DNA of 64,000 nucleotides from Flavobacterium cucumis (GTDB lineage: Bacteria; Bacteroidota; Bacteroidia; Flavobacteriales; Flavobacteriaceae): assembly GCF_900148835.1 (NCBI RefSeq), contig NZ_FRYK01000003.1:124001-188000 (forward strand), given 5' to 3'. Positions 24,585 through 34,039 of this stretch are shown piece by piece. Positions within the stretch are counted from its first letter, which is position 1; every line of letters begins with the position of its first letter. The position numbers were made by a program, and so were the translations under genes. The notes under the pieces are model-generated. The model made no database searches. It saw only the letters and a program-made list of their open reading frames with translations, and was not told the origin of the DNA.

Positions 24585-24607
24585 TTATTTAGATTTATTT
24601 TAAATAA
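24585..24607. promoter_or_regulatory. Putative iron-box operator, distal copy, second receptor
   Basis: TTATTTAGA, five central bases, TTTAAATAA; identical over 23 bp to 19059-19081, and at the same distance from the -33 element. Confidence 0.68.
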
Positions 24608-24690
24608 AATAACTAACTCTTTGTTTTTCAGTGTAAATGCTTTACATCTAACTTTGTAAATTTAAACTTTTATACTTAAAACTAAAATTG

Positions 24691-24698
24691 TAACTTTG
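24691..24698 (+). promoter_or_regulatory. prfA promoter, -7 element
   Basis: TAACTTTG, 24 nt before the prfA ATG; a T-rich -33 region lies 20 bp upstream. Confidence 0.55.
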
Positions 24699-24721
24699 CA
24701 CGCCAAAAATAAATAACAGCT

Positions 24722-25795
24722 ATGTTAGATAGATTACAATATGTAAAACAACGTTTTGACGAAGTGTCGGATTTGATTATTCAGCCTGATGTTATTGCTG
24801 ATCAAAAACGTTATGTACAATTAAATAAAGAATACAAAGATCTTAAAGCTTTGGTTGAAAAGCGTGAAGAATACATTAATCTTGACGGTAATATCAAAGA
24901 AGCGAACGAAATTATAGCGGATGGTTCGGATGCCGAAATGGTGGAGATGGCCAAAATGCAATTGGACGAAGCAAAAGAACGTTTGCCTCAGTTAGAAGAG
25001 GAAATCAAATATATGTTGATTCCTAAAGATCCAGAAGATGCGAAAAACGTAATGGTGGAAATCCGTGCGGGTACAGGTGGTGATGAAGCTTCTATTTTTG
25101 CTGGAGATTTGTATCGTATGTATACTAAATATTGTGACGCTAAAGGCTGGAGAACATCTGTAGTGGATGTAAGTGAAGGAACGTCTGGAGGTTTCAAAGA
25201 GGTAATTTTTGAAGTAACAGGGGAGGATGTTTACGGGACTTTAAAATACGAAGCAGGAGTACACCGTGTACAACGTGTTCCACAAACCGAAACTCAAGGT
25301 CGAGTACATACTTCAGCAGCAACGGTAATGGTATTGCCAGAAGCAGAAGAATTTGACGTACAAATCGACATGAATGACGTTCGAATTGACTTTTTCTGTT
25401 CGTCTGGACCTGGCGGACAATCGGTAAATACTACGAAATCAGCGGTTCGTATGACGCACATTCCAACTGGTTTGGTGGCACAATGTCAGGACGAAAAATC
25501 GCAACATAAAAACAAAGACAAAGCCTTAACCGTTTTACGTTCGCGCTTGTATGAAATGGAATTAGCAAAAAAGCAAGAAGAAGATGCGAAAACGCGAAAT
25601 TCACAGGTTAGTTCGGGTGACCGTTCAGCTAAAATTCGTACTTACAACTACGCTCAAGGAAGAATTACTGATCATAGAATTGGTTTAAGTATCTTTGATT
25701 TAGATGGTTTTATGAATGGAAATCTTCACAAAATGATTGAAGAATTACAATTGGTAGCCAATACCGAAAAATTAAAAGAAAGCGAAGTTTTCTAA
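24722..25795 (+). CDS. prfA: Peptide chain release factor 1 (RF1)
   Basis: A 357-aa class I release factor. The peptidyl-tRNA-hydrolysis GGQ motif is at [17 protein letters not shown] (about residue 230), where the glutamine is methylated by PrmC. The stop-codon recognition loop lies at [19 protein letters not shown] (about 185-200), where RF1 proteins carry the PxT motif, here PQT. The N-terminal helical domain ([18 protein letters not shown]) is complete. It reads UAA and UAG. Promoter -7 element at 24691 and a strong terminator after the gene show a single-gene unit. prmC is not adjacent. Confidence 0.96.
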   Translation: MLDRLQYVKQRFDEVSDLIIQPDVIADQKRYVQLNKEYKDLKALVEKREEYINLDGNIKEANEIIADGSDAEMVEMAKMQLDEAKERLPQLEEEIKYMLIPKDPEDAKNVMVEIRAGTGGDEASIFAGDLYRMYTKYCDAKGWRTSVVDVSEGTSGGFKEVIFEVTGEDVYGTLKYEAGVHRVQRVPQTETQGRVHTSAATVMVLPEAEEFDVQIDMNDVRIDFFCSSGPGGQSVNTTKSAVRMTHIPTGLVAQCQDEKSQHKNKDKALTVLRSRLYEMELAKKQEEDAKTRNSQVSSGDRSAKIRTYNYAQGRITDHRIGLSIFDLDGFMNGNLHKMIEELQLVANTEKLKESEVF

Positions 25796-25800
25796 GATAT

Positions 25801-25827
25801 AAGCCTCATTTATTGAGGCTTTTTTTA
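25801..25827 (+). terminator. Intrinsic terminator of prfA
   Basis: AAGCCTCA (25801-25808) pairs with TGAGGCTT (25814-25821), then a T-run. Confidence 0.9.
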
Positions 25828-25876
25828 TGATCTAAATCAAAAATATTTTGCAATTTTGCGTCTAAACAACAACAAC

Positions 25877-26689
25877 ATGACAACAGAACAACTAACTACT
25901 CAAATCCGAACTAAAAAATCATTTCTTTGCATTGGTTTGGATGTCGATTTAAATAAAATTCCCGAACATTTACTACAAACCGAAGATCCTATATTCGAAT
26001 TCAACAAAGCTATAATCGATGCGACTCATGATTTATGTGTTTCGTACAAACCAAACACAGCTTTTTACGAAGCTTATGGCATCAAAGGTTGGCAATCGCT
26101 AGAAAAAACGATTAATTATATCAACAAAAGATATCCTGAAATTTTCACTATTGCAGATGCCAAACGTGGCGATATTGGCAATACTTCTTCGATGTATGCA
26201 AGAGCTTTTTTTAAGGATTTAAATTTCGATTCGGTAACGGTGGCGCCTTATATGGGAAAAGATTCGGTTGAACCTTTTCTAGCTTTTGAGGACAAGCACA
26301 CGATTATGTTGGCCTTAACTTCAAACGAAGGCGCTTTCGATTTCCAAACGCAAAATGTGGAAGGAAAAGAGCTGTATAAAGTAGTTTTAGAAACTTCAAA
26401 ACTTTGGAAAAACGCGCATAATTTAATGTACGTAGTGGGTGCAACTAAAGCCGAATATTTCACGGAAATTCGAAAAATAGTTCCTGATAGTTTCTTTTTA
26501 GTTCCCGGTGTTGGCGCTCAAGGCGGAAGTTTAGCAGAAGTTTGCAAATATGGCATGAATACTAATGTTGGCTTGTTGATTAATTCTTCAAGAGGAGTTA
26601 TTTACGCTTCTAACGGAGTGAATTTTGCAGAAAAGGCTAGGGAAGAAGCGTTGAAATTGCAACAAGAAATGCAAACCATTTTAGGGTAA
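25877..26689 (+). CDS. pyrF: Orotidine 5'-phosphate decarboxylase (PyrF, long subfamily)
   Basis: A 270-aa TIM-barrel enzyme that makes UMP from OMP. The catalytic Asp-Lys-Asp region is [18 protein letters not shown] (about residue 95), preceded by [13 protein letters not shown], and the phosphate-binding end has [13 protein letters not shown] (about residue 212) and [12 protein letters not shown]. The long form of about 270 residues is the subfamily typical of Bacteroidota. I start at ATG 25877 (MTTEQLTTQ); the frame is open further upstream from a TTG at 25856 but adds only seven asparagine-rich residues. It lies directly after the prfA terminator. Confidence 0.95.
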   Translation: MTTEQLTTQIRTKKSFLCIGLDVDLNKIPEHLLQTEDPIFEFNKAIIDATHDLCVSYKPNTAFYEAYGIKGWQSLEKTINYINKRYPEIFTIADAKRGDIGNTSSMYARAFFKDLNFDSVTVAPYMGKDSVEPFLAFEDKHTIMLALTSNEGAFDFQTQNVEGKELYKVVLETSKLWKNAHNLMYVVGATKAEYFTEIRKIVPDSFFLVPGVGAQGGSLAEVCKYGMNTNVGLLINSSRGVIYASNGVNFAEKAREEALKLQQEMQTILG

Positions 26690-26721
26690 ATTTTGAATAT
26701 TGAACGCTGAATTTTGAAAAC

Positions 26722-27516
26722 ATGCAACTCGCCGATCAATTAGGAACCCAACACACTTTCAAAAAAACACCTTTACGAATCGTTTCGTTGGTGCCTTCGC
26801 AAACCGAATTGTTATATGATTTAGGTTTAGAGGAGCATATTGTTGGAATTACTAAATTCTGTATGCATCCGTTTCATTTAAAAGCACTAAAGACGATTGT
26901 AGGCGGTACCAAAACCATCAAATTCGATAAAATAAAAGCACTTCAACCCGATATAATCATTTGTAATAAAGAGGAAAACACCAAAGAAATCGTTGAAGAA
27001 TTATCCCAAATTTGTCCGGTTTGGGTTACGGATATTCTCACCATTGAAGACAACTTACAAATGATTCATGATTTTGGTCAACTTTTCAACAAAAGAACCG
27101 AATCCCGTAAATGGATCGATAAGATCAATTTCGCTTACCAAGATTTTCAACAGTTTATCAAAGATAAACCCGTAAAGAAAGCCGCTTATTTTATTTGGGC
27201 CAACCCACACATGGTGGCAGGAAATGATACTTTTATTAATGAATTATTGCAATTGAATCATTTCGAGAATATTTATACAAGCAAAGAAGAGCGTTATCCT
27301 GAAGTCGAGTTAAAGAAAATTCGTTTAGAAGGTGATCCTGATTATGTGTTTTTGTCATCCGAACCCTTTCCGTTTAAAGACGAACATGCTTTTGAAATAG
27401 GACGTTTTACCCATCATGCCAAAACGGTTTTTGTGGATGGCGAAATGTTTTCTTGGTATGGAAGCCGTTTGTTAAAAGCATTTGATTATTTCAAATTACT
27501 ACACTCCAAAATTTAA
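26722..27516 (+). CDS. BtuF/FepB-like metal-cofactor-binding protein without signal peptide
   Basis: A 264-aa protein of the helical-backbone metal receptor family (class III periplasmic binding proteins): LRIVSLVPSQTELLYDLGLEEHIVGITKFC at the start, then the GGTKTIKFDKIKALQPDIIICNKEENTKE helix-strand region and the C-terminal lobe with ADEYVFLSSEP-like DPDYVFLSSEPFPFKDEH. Members bind cobalamin or siderophores for ABC importers. Unusually, the protein starts at MQLADQLGTQHTF with no signal peptide or lipobox, so it is predicted to stay in the cytoplasm unless the start is mis-set; the region upstream gives no in-frame signal sequence. No ABC permease is nearby. It lies 32 nt after pyrF. Confidence 0.82.
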   Translation: MQLADQLGTQHTFKKTPLRIVSLVPSQTELLYDLGLEEHIVGITKFCMHPFHLKALKTIVGGTKTIKFDKIKALQPDIIICNKEENTKEIVEELSQICPVWVTDILTIEDNLQMIHDFGQLFNKRTESRKWIDKINFAYQDFQQFIKDKPVKKAAYFIWANPHMVAGNDTFINELLQLNHFENIYTSKEERYPEVELKKIRLEGDPDYVFLSSEPFPFKDEHAFEIGRFTHHAKTVFVDGEMFSWYGSRLLKAFDYFKLLHSKI

Positions 27517-27550
27517 AATTTGTTTAGTTTTTTGGTGGAATGAAATGTAG

Positions 27551-27558
27551 TACATTTG
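27551..27558 (+). promoter_or_regulatory. Promoter -7 element of the alpha/beta hydrolase gene
   Basis: TACATTTG, 15 nt before the TTG start codon, predicting a leader of under 10 nt. Confidence 0.5.
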
Positions 27559-27573
27559 ATAAAATTTTAATTT

Positions 27574-28359
27574 TTGATTTCATATACAATTTATAAAAAC
27601 GAAACCAGTACCGAATGGGTGACTTTTGTTCATGGAGCAGGAGGAAGTTCGTCTATTTGGTTCAAGCAAATTCGTGATTTTCAAAAGCATTTTAACGTGT
27701 TACTTTTGGATTTAAGGGGGCATGGCGGCTCAAAGGAACAATTAAAGACAGCTTTCAAACAAAAATATACGTTTAAAGCAATTGCGGAGGATATTGTTGA
27801 GGTAATTGATTTTCTAAAAATTGAAAATGCTCATTTCGTAGGAATTTCTCTAGGTTCTATCGTTATTCGTCAATTAGCAGAAATACATCCCGAACGTGTG
27901 AAAAGTATGATTTTAGGGGGGGCTATTTTAAAAATGAACTTCCGTTCGCAAATCTTGATGCGATTGGGAAATCTGTTTAAATATGTTTTGCCGTATTTGG
28001 TTTTGTATCGTTTTTTTGCTTTTGTGATCATGCCGAAAAAAAACCACAAACAATCCCGTTTGTTATTCATCAACGAAGCCAAAAAACTGTATCAGAAAGA
28101 ATTTATTAAATGGTTCAAACTTACTGCTGAAATCAATCCCGTATTAAGGTGGTTCCGTCAAAAAGAATTGAATATTCCTACCCTATATGTTATGGGGGAG
28201 GAGGATTATATGTTTTTACCCTCGGTAAAACAAGTCGTTGCCAACCATGTTAAAACCGCCGAACTTTTCGTTATTCAAAACTGTGGACATGTGGTGAATG
28301 TGGACCAGCCAGTTGTTTTTAATGAAACGGTTATTGGGTATTTGAAGAAACGAATCTAA
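27574..28359 (+). CDS. Alpha/beta hydrolase
   Basis: A 261-aa alpha/beta-hydrolase-fold protein. Oxyanion loop VHGAGGSS (about residue 19), strand VLLLDLRGHGGS (about 45), nucleophile elbow GISLGS with the serine near residue 91, catalytic Asp region YVMGEEDYMFLP (about 210), and catalytic His in NCGHVVNVDQP (about 235). A helical cap lies between about 120 and 195. Likely an esterase or C-C hydrolase; MenH-like enzymes share this layout, but substrate cannot be assigned. The only start that includes the first strand is TTG at 27574; a TAA lies two codons upstream and the next Met is far inside the fold. Confidence 0.86.
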   Translation: MISYTIYKNETSTEWVTFVHGAGGSSSIWFKQIRDFQKHFNVLLLDLRGHGGSKEQLKTAFKQKYTFKAIAEDIVEVIDFLKIENAHFVGISLGSIVIRQLAEIHPERVKSMILGGAILKMNFRSQILMRLGNLFKYVLPYLVLYRFFAFVIMPKKNHKQSRLLFINEAKKLYQKEFIKWFKLTAEINPVLRWFRQKELNIPTLYVMGEEDYMFLPSVKQVVANHVKTAELFVIQNCGHVVNVDQPVVFNETVIGYLKKRI

Positions 28360-28373
28360 ATTTTTTAAAACAA

Positions 28374-28442
28374 AAAACTCCGATTTACATCGGAGTGATT
28401 TTTTTAACTAACCCTAACCAAATGAGAATCTCTCAACTTATT
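28374..28442 (-). ncRNA. Weak candidate small RNA
   Basis: On the minus strand TTG (28477-28475), an 18-bp spacer and GATATTTG (28456-28449, one mismatch to TAnnTTTG) predict a start near 28442. A TGAGA/TCTCA hairpin follows, and the transcript would end at the terminator at 28377-28396, which has a T-run on this strand too. The layout is like that of the RNA at 6135-6200. The evidence is only a near-match promoter plus a terminator. Confidence 0.28.
28376..28405. terminator. Bidirectional terminator
   Basis: ACTCCGAT (28377-28384), TTAC loop, ATCGGAGT (28389-28396), with a T-run on both strands. Confidence 0.85.
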
Positions 28443-28560
28443 ACTTTGCAAATATCGTGCGATTTTCTGTAATGCAATGTTAAGTTTATGTTATACTTAT
28501 GTTATTGATTATTAAATTTTTACGAAAACGTTTTCTTTGTAAATAATGAGTGACAAAAAA

Positions 28561-29271
28561 TTATTTTTTATCTTGTAAAGCAAAGACTCTTCTTAATAAA
28601 TCAGAACTTCTTGCAGTTAAATTTGTTCGAATATTTTTTTCTTCTACCGATATCATCTTGAAAACACCATCCATTGCTTTGTTAGTTGTATAATCTGTTA
28701 AATCAGGATTCACCTTTTTAACCAATGGAATAGCATTGTATCTGGTGATCATTTGATTCCATATTTTATCCGCTCCAACTTTAGTGTATGAGTTTTTAAT
28801 CACGGGATTAAATTTTGCATACAACGAGGTAGAAGTGGTGTTTTGTAAATACGTAGTTGCCGAATTTTCATTACCCATCAAAATGTTTTTAGCATCGTTA
28901 AACGTCATTTGTTTAACAGCATCAACGAAAATTGGAGTTGCTTCTTTAACGGCATCTTCGGCAGCACGATTCATCAGTTTCAGACCTTCGTCAGCTAATT
29001 TACTCATACCTATTTGACGCAGTTTTTTATCGACGGTTTGTAATTCTTCAGGTAATAAAATTTTTACTGCTTCATTTTTAAAAAAACCATCGGTAGCGGT
29101 TAACTTCGAAACTTGTTTAGTAATTCCATTATTTAAAGCTTCTTTTAAACCATTTCCAATTTCAGCCTGACTCAAAATTCCTGTTCCTTGAGGTAGTTGA
29201 TCTAATACTTGTTGCATTTCGGCACATCCGAATACACCAAAAACAATTAAACTTAATACGATTTTTTTCAT
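28561..29271 (-). CDS. DUF4197 lipoprotein
   Basis: A 236-aa lipoprotein (signal MKKIVLSLIVFGVFGC, lipobox Cys16) of the DUF4197 family. Recognisable segments are GLKEALNNGITKQVSKL near the start, IGMSKLADEGLKLMNRAAEDAVKEATPIFVDAVKQMTFNDAKNILMG in the middle and the C-terminal YTTNKAMDGVFKMISVEEKNIR. The mature protein is mostly helical. The family is widespread in Gram-negative bacteria and has no established function; the anchor places it in the periplasm or outer membrane. It is transcribed alone, divergent from icmF. Confidence 0.85.
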   Translation of the reverse strand: MKKIVLSLIVFGVFGCAEMQQVLDQLPQGTGILSQAEIGNGLKEALNNGITKQVSKLTATDGFFKNEAVKILLPEELQTVDKKLRQIGMSKLADEGLKLMNRAAEDAVKEATPIFVDAVKQMTFNDAKNILMGNENSATTYLQNTTSTSLYAKFNPVIKNSYTKVGADKIWNQMITRYNAIPLVKKVNPDLTDYTTNKAMDGVFKMISVEEKNIRTNLTARSSDLLRRVFALQDKK

Positions 29272-29398
29272 GTTTTCTATTTTGCTTACGAATAGACAAA
29301 GATAGTGCCAATTTTTATCACAATTAATTCAAAAATTTGAACGAAATAAAATTATTAAATTCGTAAATTGCACCCTTTAAAACGAACAAAAATTACAT

Positions 29399-32300
29399 AT
29401 GGAACTACAAACTCCTTATATTCCTAAAAATAAAGTAAGAATTGTGACCGCAGCGTCACTTTTTGATGGACACGATGCGGCCATTAATATCATGCGTAGA
29501 ATTATTCAAGCTACGGGTGTTGAGGTGATTCACCTTGGACATGATAGAAGTGTGGAAGAAGTTGTAAATACCGCTATTCAAGAAGATGCAAATGCCATTG
29601 CGATGACTTCTTATCAAGGGGGGCATAATGAATATTTTAAATACATGTATGATTTGCTTAAAGAAAAAGGAGCGGCTCATATCAAAATATTTGGTGGTGG
29701 AGGTGGAGTAATTCTTCCTTCTGAAATTGAAGAGTTACATGCCTACGGAATCACTAAAATTTATTCGCCAGACGATGGTCGTGCCATGGGATTACAAGGT
29801 ATGATTAACGACTTAGTTCAAAAAGCAGATTTTCCTGTGGGAGATGTGTTGAATGGAGAAGCCGATCATTTAGAAGAGAAAAATCCAAGAGCGATTGCTC
29901 GTGTAATTTCGGCAGCTGAAAACTTTCCTGAAATTGCAAAAGAAACTTTAGATAAAATTCACACTGCTAATGAAACTTCTAAGATTCCCGTATTAGGTAT
30001 CACCGGAACAGGTGGAGCAGGAAAATCATCTTTAGTAGACGAATTAGTGCGTCGTTTCTTAATAGATTTCCCTGAAAAAACTATCGGATTAATTTCAGTG
30101 GATCCATCAAAACGTAAAACAGGTGGCGCTTTGTTAGGAGATAGAATTCGTATGAATGCGATTAACAATTCTCGTGTTTATATGCGTTCGTTAGCGACTC
30201 GTCAATCAAATTTAGCGTTATCAAAATATGTAGCCGAAGCGATTCAAGTGTTGAAAGCAGCTAAATATGATTTAATCATTTTAGAAACTTCAGGAATTGG
30301 ACAATCGGATACTGAAATCCTTGACCATTCAGACGTTTCTTTGTATGTAATGACGCCTGAATTTGGTGCGGCAACACAGTTAGAGAAAATCGATATGTTG
30401 GATTTCGCTGATTTAGTAGCGTTAAATAAATTCGATAAACGTGGGGCTTTAGATGCGATTCGCGATGTGAAAAAACAATACCAACGCAATCATAATCTTT
30501 GGGATGTAGATACCGATAAGATGCCAATTTTTGGTACTATCGCTTCCCAATTCAATGATCCAGGAATGAATACGCTTTACAAATCTATCATGGATAAGAT
30601 TGTAGCCAAAACAGGAGCGGATTTAAAATCGACTTTCGAAATCACGCGTGAAATGAGTGAGAAGATCTTCGTTATTCCACCACACAGAACCCGTTATTTA
30701 TCGGAAATTGCAGAAAACAATAGAAAATATGACGAAACTGCTTTAACGCAAGTAGAAGTAGCGCAAAAATTATACGGAATTTTCAAAACCATCGAGTCAG
30801 TGAATGGTAATTTACCTCAAATTGATAAAGTTGGAATTATTGAAAGTTCTTTACAGATTAACGAAAACAACAAAGAGTTTTTAGGCTTATTATTAAAAGA
30901 ATTCGACCGAGTAAAAATGAATTTAGACCCATACAATTGGGAAATTTTATTGACTTGGGAAGAAAAAGTAAATAAATATAAAAATCCGGTATACTCTTTT
31001 AAAGTTCGTGATAAAGAAATCAAAATTGAAACGCATACCGAATCATTATCACATTCTCAAATTCCAAAAGTGGCGTTACCAAAATACCAAGCTTGGGGTG
31101 ATATCTTAAAATGGAATTTACAAGAAAACGTACCAGGAGAATTCCCATTTGCGTCTGGATTATATCCATTTAAACGTGAAGGTGAAGACCCAACGCGTAT
31201 GTTTGCAGGAGAAGGTGGTCCAGAAAGAACGAATCGTCGTTTCCATTATGTTTCTTTGGGAATGCCAGCAAAACGTTTGTCAACCGCTTTCGACTCGGTA
31301 ACGTTATATGGAAATGACCCAGACCACAGACCAGATATTTATGGCAAAATCGGAAATGCAGGAGTTTCGATTTGTTGTTTAGATGATGCTAAGAAATTAT
31401 ATTCAGGTTTCGATTTGAGTCACCCAGCGACCTCAGTTTCCATGACCATCAATGGTCCTGCACCAATGTTGTTAGGATTTTTTATGAATGCGGCTATTGA
31501 CCAAAACTGTGAGAAATATATCAAAGAGAACGGTTTAGTAGCGGAAGTTGAGAAAAAGAAAAAAGAACTTTACGACGATAAAGGTTTAGAAAGGCCAAGA
31601 TACAATGGTGAATTACCAGAAGGAAATGATGGTTTAGGTTTATTATTGTTAGGTCTAACAGGAGACCAAGTATTGCCAGCTGCTATATATCAAGATATTA
31701 AAGTAAAAACTTTAGCACAAGTTCGTGGTACTGTTCAAGCGGATATTTTAAAAGAAGATCAAGCGCAAAATACGTGTATTTTCTCGACAGAATTTGCATT
31801 GCGTTTAATGGGAGATGTTCAAGAATATTTCATTCAACAAAATGTGCGTAACTTCTATTCAGTTTCAATTTCAGGTTACCACATAGCAGAGGCAGGAGCC
31901 AATCCAATCACGCAGTTAGCGTTTACATTAGCAAATGGATTTACTTACGTAGAATATTATCTAAGTAGAGGAATGAATATCAACGACTTCGGTCCGAATT
32001 TATCATTCTTCTTCTCTAACGGAATTGATCCTGAATATGCGGTTATTGGTCGTGTGGCACGTAAGATTTGGGCAAAAGCCTTAAAAAACAAATACGGTGC
32101 CAACGAAAGAGCCCAAATGTTGAAATACCACATTCAAACATCAGGACGTTCGTTACATGCTCAAGAGATTGATTTCAATGATATTCGTACGACTTTACAA
32201 GCGTTATATGCGATTTACGATAACTGTAATTCGTTACACACGAATGCTTATGATGAAGCCATTACGACTCCAACAGAAGAATCAGTGCGTCGTGCAATGG

Positions 32301-32824
32301 CGATTCAGTTGATTATCAATAAAGAATTAGGTTTAGCGAAAAACGAAAATCCAATCCAAGGTTCTTTCATTATTGAAGAATTAACCGATTTAGTGGAAGA
32401 AGCGGTTTTACAAGAATTTGATAGAATTACCGAAAGAGGCGGAGTTCTCGGTGCAATGGAAACGATGTACCAAAGAAGTAAAATTCAAGAAGAATCGTTG
32501 TATTACGAAACGTTGAAGCATACAGGAGAATTCCCAATAATTGGAGTTAATACCTTCTTAAGTTCAAAAGGTTCGCCAACCGTTATTCCAGCAGAAGTGA
32601 TTCGTGCAACAGAAGAGGAGAAGCAATTCCAAATCAAAACATTAGAGAATTTACATCAAGCCAAAGCAAAAGAGGTTGAAAATCAAATTTCAATTATTCA
32701 AGAAGCTGCGATTCAAAATCAGAATATTTTTGAAAAATTGATGGATGCCGCTAAAGTATGTTCGTTAGGACAAATCACCAGCGCATTATTCGAGGTGGGC
32801 GGCCAGTACCGAAGAAATATGTAA
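29399..32824 (+). CDS. icmF: Fused isobutyryl-CoA mutase (IcmF)
   Basis: An 1141-aa adenosylcobalamin enzyme with three parts in IcmF order. Residues about 12-145 are the B12-binding domain ([10 protein letters not shown] near 23, [12 protein letters not shown]). Residues about 195-430 are the MeaI-type G-protein chaperone with the P-loop GTGGAGKSS (about 203-211) and NKFDKRG. The rest is the (beta/alpha)8 substrate domain with [20 protein letters not shown] and [18 protein letters not shown]. The enzyme interconverts isobutyryl-CoA and n-butyryl-CoA and can act on pivalyl/isovaleryl-CoA. The fusion of the chaperone excludes an ordinary methylmalonyl-CoA mutase. A REP palindrome after the stop codon serves as terminator. 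Confidence 0.93.
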   Translation: MELQTPYIPKNKVRIVTAASLFDGHDAAINIMRRIIQATGVEVIHLGHDRSVEEVVNTAIQEDANAIAMTSYQGGHNEYFKYMYDLLKEKGAAHIKIFGGGGGVILPSEIEELHAYGITKIYSPDDGRAMGLQGMINDLVQKADFPVGDVLNGEADHLEEKNPRAIARVISAAENFPEIAKETLDKIHTANETSKIPVLGITGTGGAGKSSLVDELVRRFLIDFPEKTIGLISVDPSKRKTGGALLGDRIRMNAINNSRVYMRSLATRQSNLALSKYVAEAIQVLKAAKYDLIILETSGIGQSDTEILDHSDVSLYVMTPEFGAATQLEKIDMLDFADLVALNKFDKRGALDAIRDVKKQYQRNHNLWDVDTDKMPIFGTIASQFNDPGMNTLYKSIMDKIVAKTGADLKSTFEITREMSEKIFVIPPHRTRYLSEIAENNRKYDETALTQVEVAQKLYGIFKTIESVNGNLPQIDKVGIIESSLQINENNKEFLGLLLKEFDRVKMNLDPYNWEILLTWEEKVNKYKNPVYSFKVRDKEIKIETHTESLSHSQIPKVALPKYQAWGDILKWNLQENVPGEFPFASGLYPFKREGEDPTRMFAGEGGPERTNRRFHYVSLGMPAKRLSTAFDSVTLYGNDPDHRPDIYGKIGNAGVSICCLDDAKKLYSGFDLSHPATSVSMTINGPAPMLLGFFMNAAIDQNCEKYIKENGLVAEVEKKKKELYDDKGLERPRYNGELPEGNDGLGLLLLGLTGDQVLPAAIYQDIKVKTLAQVRGTVQADILKEDQAQNTCIFSTEFALRLMGDVQEYFIQQNVRNFYSVSISGYHIAEAGANPITQLAFTLANGFTYVEYYLSRGMNINDFGPNLSFFFSNGIDPEYAVIGRVARKIWAKALKNKYGANERAQMLKYHIQTSGRSLHAQEIDFNDIRTTLQALYAIYDNCNSLHTNAYDEAITTPTEESVRRAMAIQLIINKELGLAKNENPIQGSFIIEELTDLVEEAVLQEFDRITERGGVLGAMETMYQRSKIQEESLYYETLKHTGEFPIIGVNTFLSSKGSPTVIPAEVIRATEEEKQFQIKTLENLHQAKAKEVENQISIIQEAAIQNQNIFEKLMDAAKVCSLGQITSALFEVGGQYRRNM

Positions 32825-32846
32825 TATTTTAAAAAATATATCCTGT

Positions 32847-32877
32847 AGAGACGCGATTTATCGCGTCTCTTTTTTTT
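32847..32877 (+). repeat. REP palindrome acting as the icmF terminator
   Basis: AGAGACGCGAT (32847-32857) pairs with ATCGCGTCTCT (32860-32870), followed by a T-run. It shares the core AGACGCGAT with the two copies inside the transposase gene downstream. Confidence 0.85.
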
Positions 32878-32960
32878 GAATGTATTCAAAAAAAATCAAA
32901 ATCATTTCGATTTTTCAAAATATTTTCTTTATTTCGTTAAACGATATACTATTATATGCC

Positions 32961-33566
32961 ATGCAAAATAAATTTCAAAACAAATACCGCATTCCTGCTG
33001 CGCGTCTACAAATATGGGATTATTCCAATAACGGAGCCTATTTTATCACCATTTGCACCCAAAACCGACACCATTTTTTTGGACAAATTCAAAATCAAAA
33101 AATGCAATTATCCGAAATCGGAAAATTGGCAGAGAAATTTTGGTGTGAAATTCCCAATCATTTTCCAATGGTTCAATTGGGAAATTTTGTGGTGATGCCA
33201 AATCATGTTCATGGGGTTTTGATTATTGATAATTCCCAAACATCCGTAGAGACGCGATTAATCGCGTCTGATAATCATAATGTAAACAATAATATAGTAG
33301 AGACGCGATTAATCGCGTCTCTACAGGGTGGAACGGGTGGATTTTCAGGTGATAAAAATCCGATGTTGTGCAATTCGATCTCAAAAATCATTCGTTGGTA
33401 CAAAGGGCGATGTTCATTCGAATGCAGACAAATCAATCCCAATTTCGCTTGGCAATCCCGATTTCATGATCACATTATTAGGAATTCAAAATCATTTGAT
33501 ACCATTCAAAATTATATAGAACAAAATCCATTAAAATGGAAAGAAGATACATTTTATAAAATATGA
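32961..33566 (+). CDS. REP-associated tyrosine transposase (RAYT, IS200-like Y1)
   Basis: A 201-aa Y1 HUH transposase-like protein. It starts YRIPAARLQIWDYSNNGAYFITICTQNRHHFFG, has the HUH motif in MPNHVHGVLII (His82, His84) and a candidate catalytic tyrosine in TIQNYIEQNPLKW (Tyr185). I use ATG 32961 (MQNKFQNKYRIP); the ATG at 32880 adds 27 hydrophobic residues that do not fit the family. Between the HUH motif and the tyrosine the protein carries the peptide ETRLIAS twice (97-103 and 114-120), encoded by two REP palindromes. RAYTs are single-copy domesticated transposases that move or maintain REP elements. The TGA overlaps the ATG of the next gene. Confidence 0.87.
   Translation: MQNKFQNKYRIPAARLQIWDYSNNGAYFITICTQNRHHFFGQIQNQKMQLSEIGKLAEKFWCEIPNHFPMVQLGNFVVMPNHVHGVLIIDNSQTSVETRLIASDNHNVNNNIVETRLIASLQGGTGGFSGDKNPMLCNSISKIIRWYKGRCSFECRQINPNFAWQSRFHDHIIRNSKSFDTIQNYIEQNPLKWKEDTFYKI
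33250..33269 (+). repeat. REP palindrome inside the transposase gene, copy 1
   Basis: AGACGCGATTAATCGCGTCT, a 20-bp perfect palindrome, translated in frame as part of ETRLIAS. Confidence 0.9.
33297..33324 (+). repeat. REP palindrome inside the transposase gene, copy 2
   Basis: The same 20-bp core (33301-33320) extended by GTAG and CTAC to a 28-bp perfect palindrome, 27 bp larger in offset than copy 1 and in the same reading frame. Confidence 0.9.
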
Positions 33567-34039
33567 AACCAATAATCAAAACCTTTCCAACTACAAAATT
33601 CATCGGAATGAATAGTCGATTTTCGTATTCTGATTATCGAATAGGTGAATTATGGGAAAAATTTATGCCTAGGCGATATGAAATTCAAAATGTGATAGGT
33701 GCGGATTTGTTTAATATTCAAATCAATCCAGAAAATTTTGATTTCAATCCCCAAACCGAATTTGTAAAATGGGCTGCAATTCCTGTTTCAAATTTTGATT
33801 TTGTTCCTGAAGGAATGCAAACATTATTTGTAGAAGAAGGTTTGTATGCTGTTTTTAATCATGTAGGTGATGCTTCTAAAGCAAGAGAAACTTTTGCTTA
33901 TATTTTTGGTGTTTGGTTGCCTAATTCGGAATATGAATTAGATAATCGACCACATTTTGAAATTTTAGGGGAAAAGTATAAAAGCAATAGTCCTGATTCT
34001 GAAGAAGAAATTCGGATTCCAATTAAGAAAACAATTTAA
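33563..34039 (+). CDS. GyrI-like / AraC effector-binding domain protein
   Basis: A 158-aa stand-alone SHS2-type effector-binding domain of the GyrI/SOUL-like superfamily: TFPTTKFIGMNSRFSYSDYRIGELWEKFMPRR, then FVKWAAIPVSNFDFVPEGMQTLFVEEGLYAVFNHVGD (the strand of the conserved GxYxxF pattern) and the C-terminal DNRPHFEILGEKY. Such domains bind small hydrophobic or drug-like ligands; without a DNA-binding region it may act as a ligand sink or as a cyclopropanoid-type hydrolase. The start codon overlaps the stop of the transposase gene, and the 3' end overlaps by 4 nt the convergent YchJ-like gene. Confidence 0.82.
   Translation: MKPIIKTFPTTKFIGMNSRFSYSDYRIGELWEKFMPRRYEIQNVIGADLFNIQINPENFDFNPQTEFVKWAAIPVSNFDFVPEGMQTLFVEEGLYAVFNHVGDASKARETFAYIFGVWLPNSEYELDNRPHFEILGEKYKSNSPDSEEEIRIPIKKTI

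Noticed and set aside
32880-32960. Upstream ATG of the transposase gene, giving 27 extra hydrophobic residues
   Set aside because: The family starts at QNKFQNKYRIP; the extra residues are AT-rich codons with no support, and ATG 32961 fits better.
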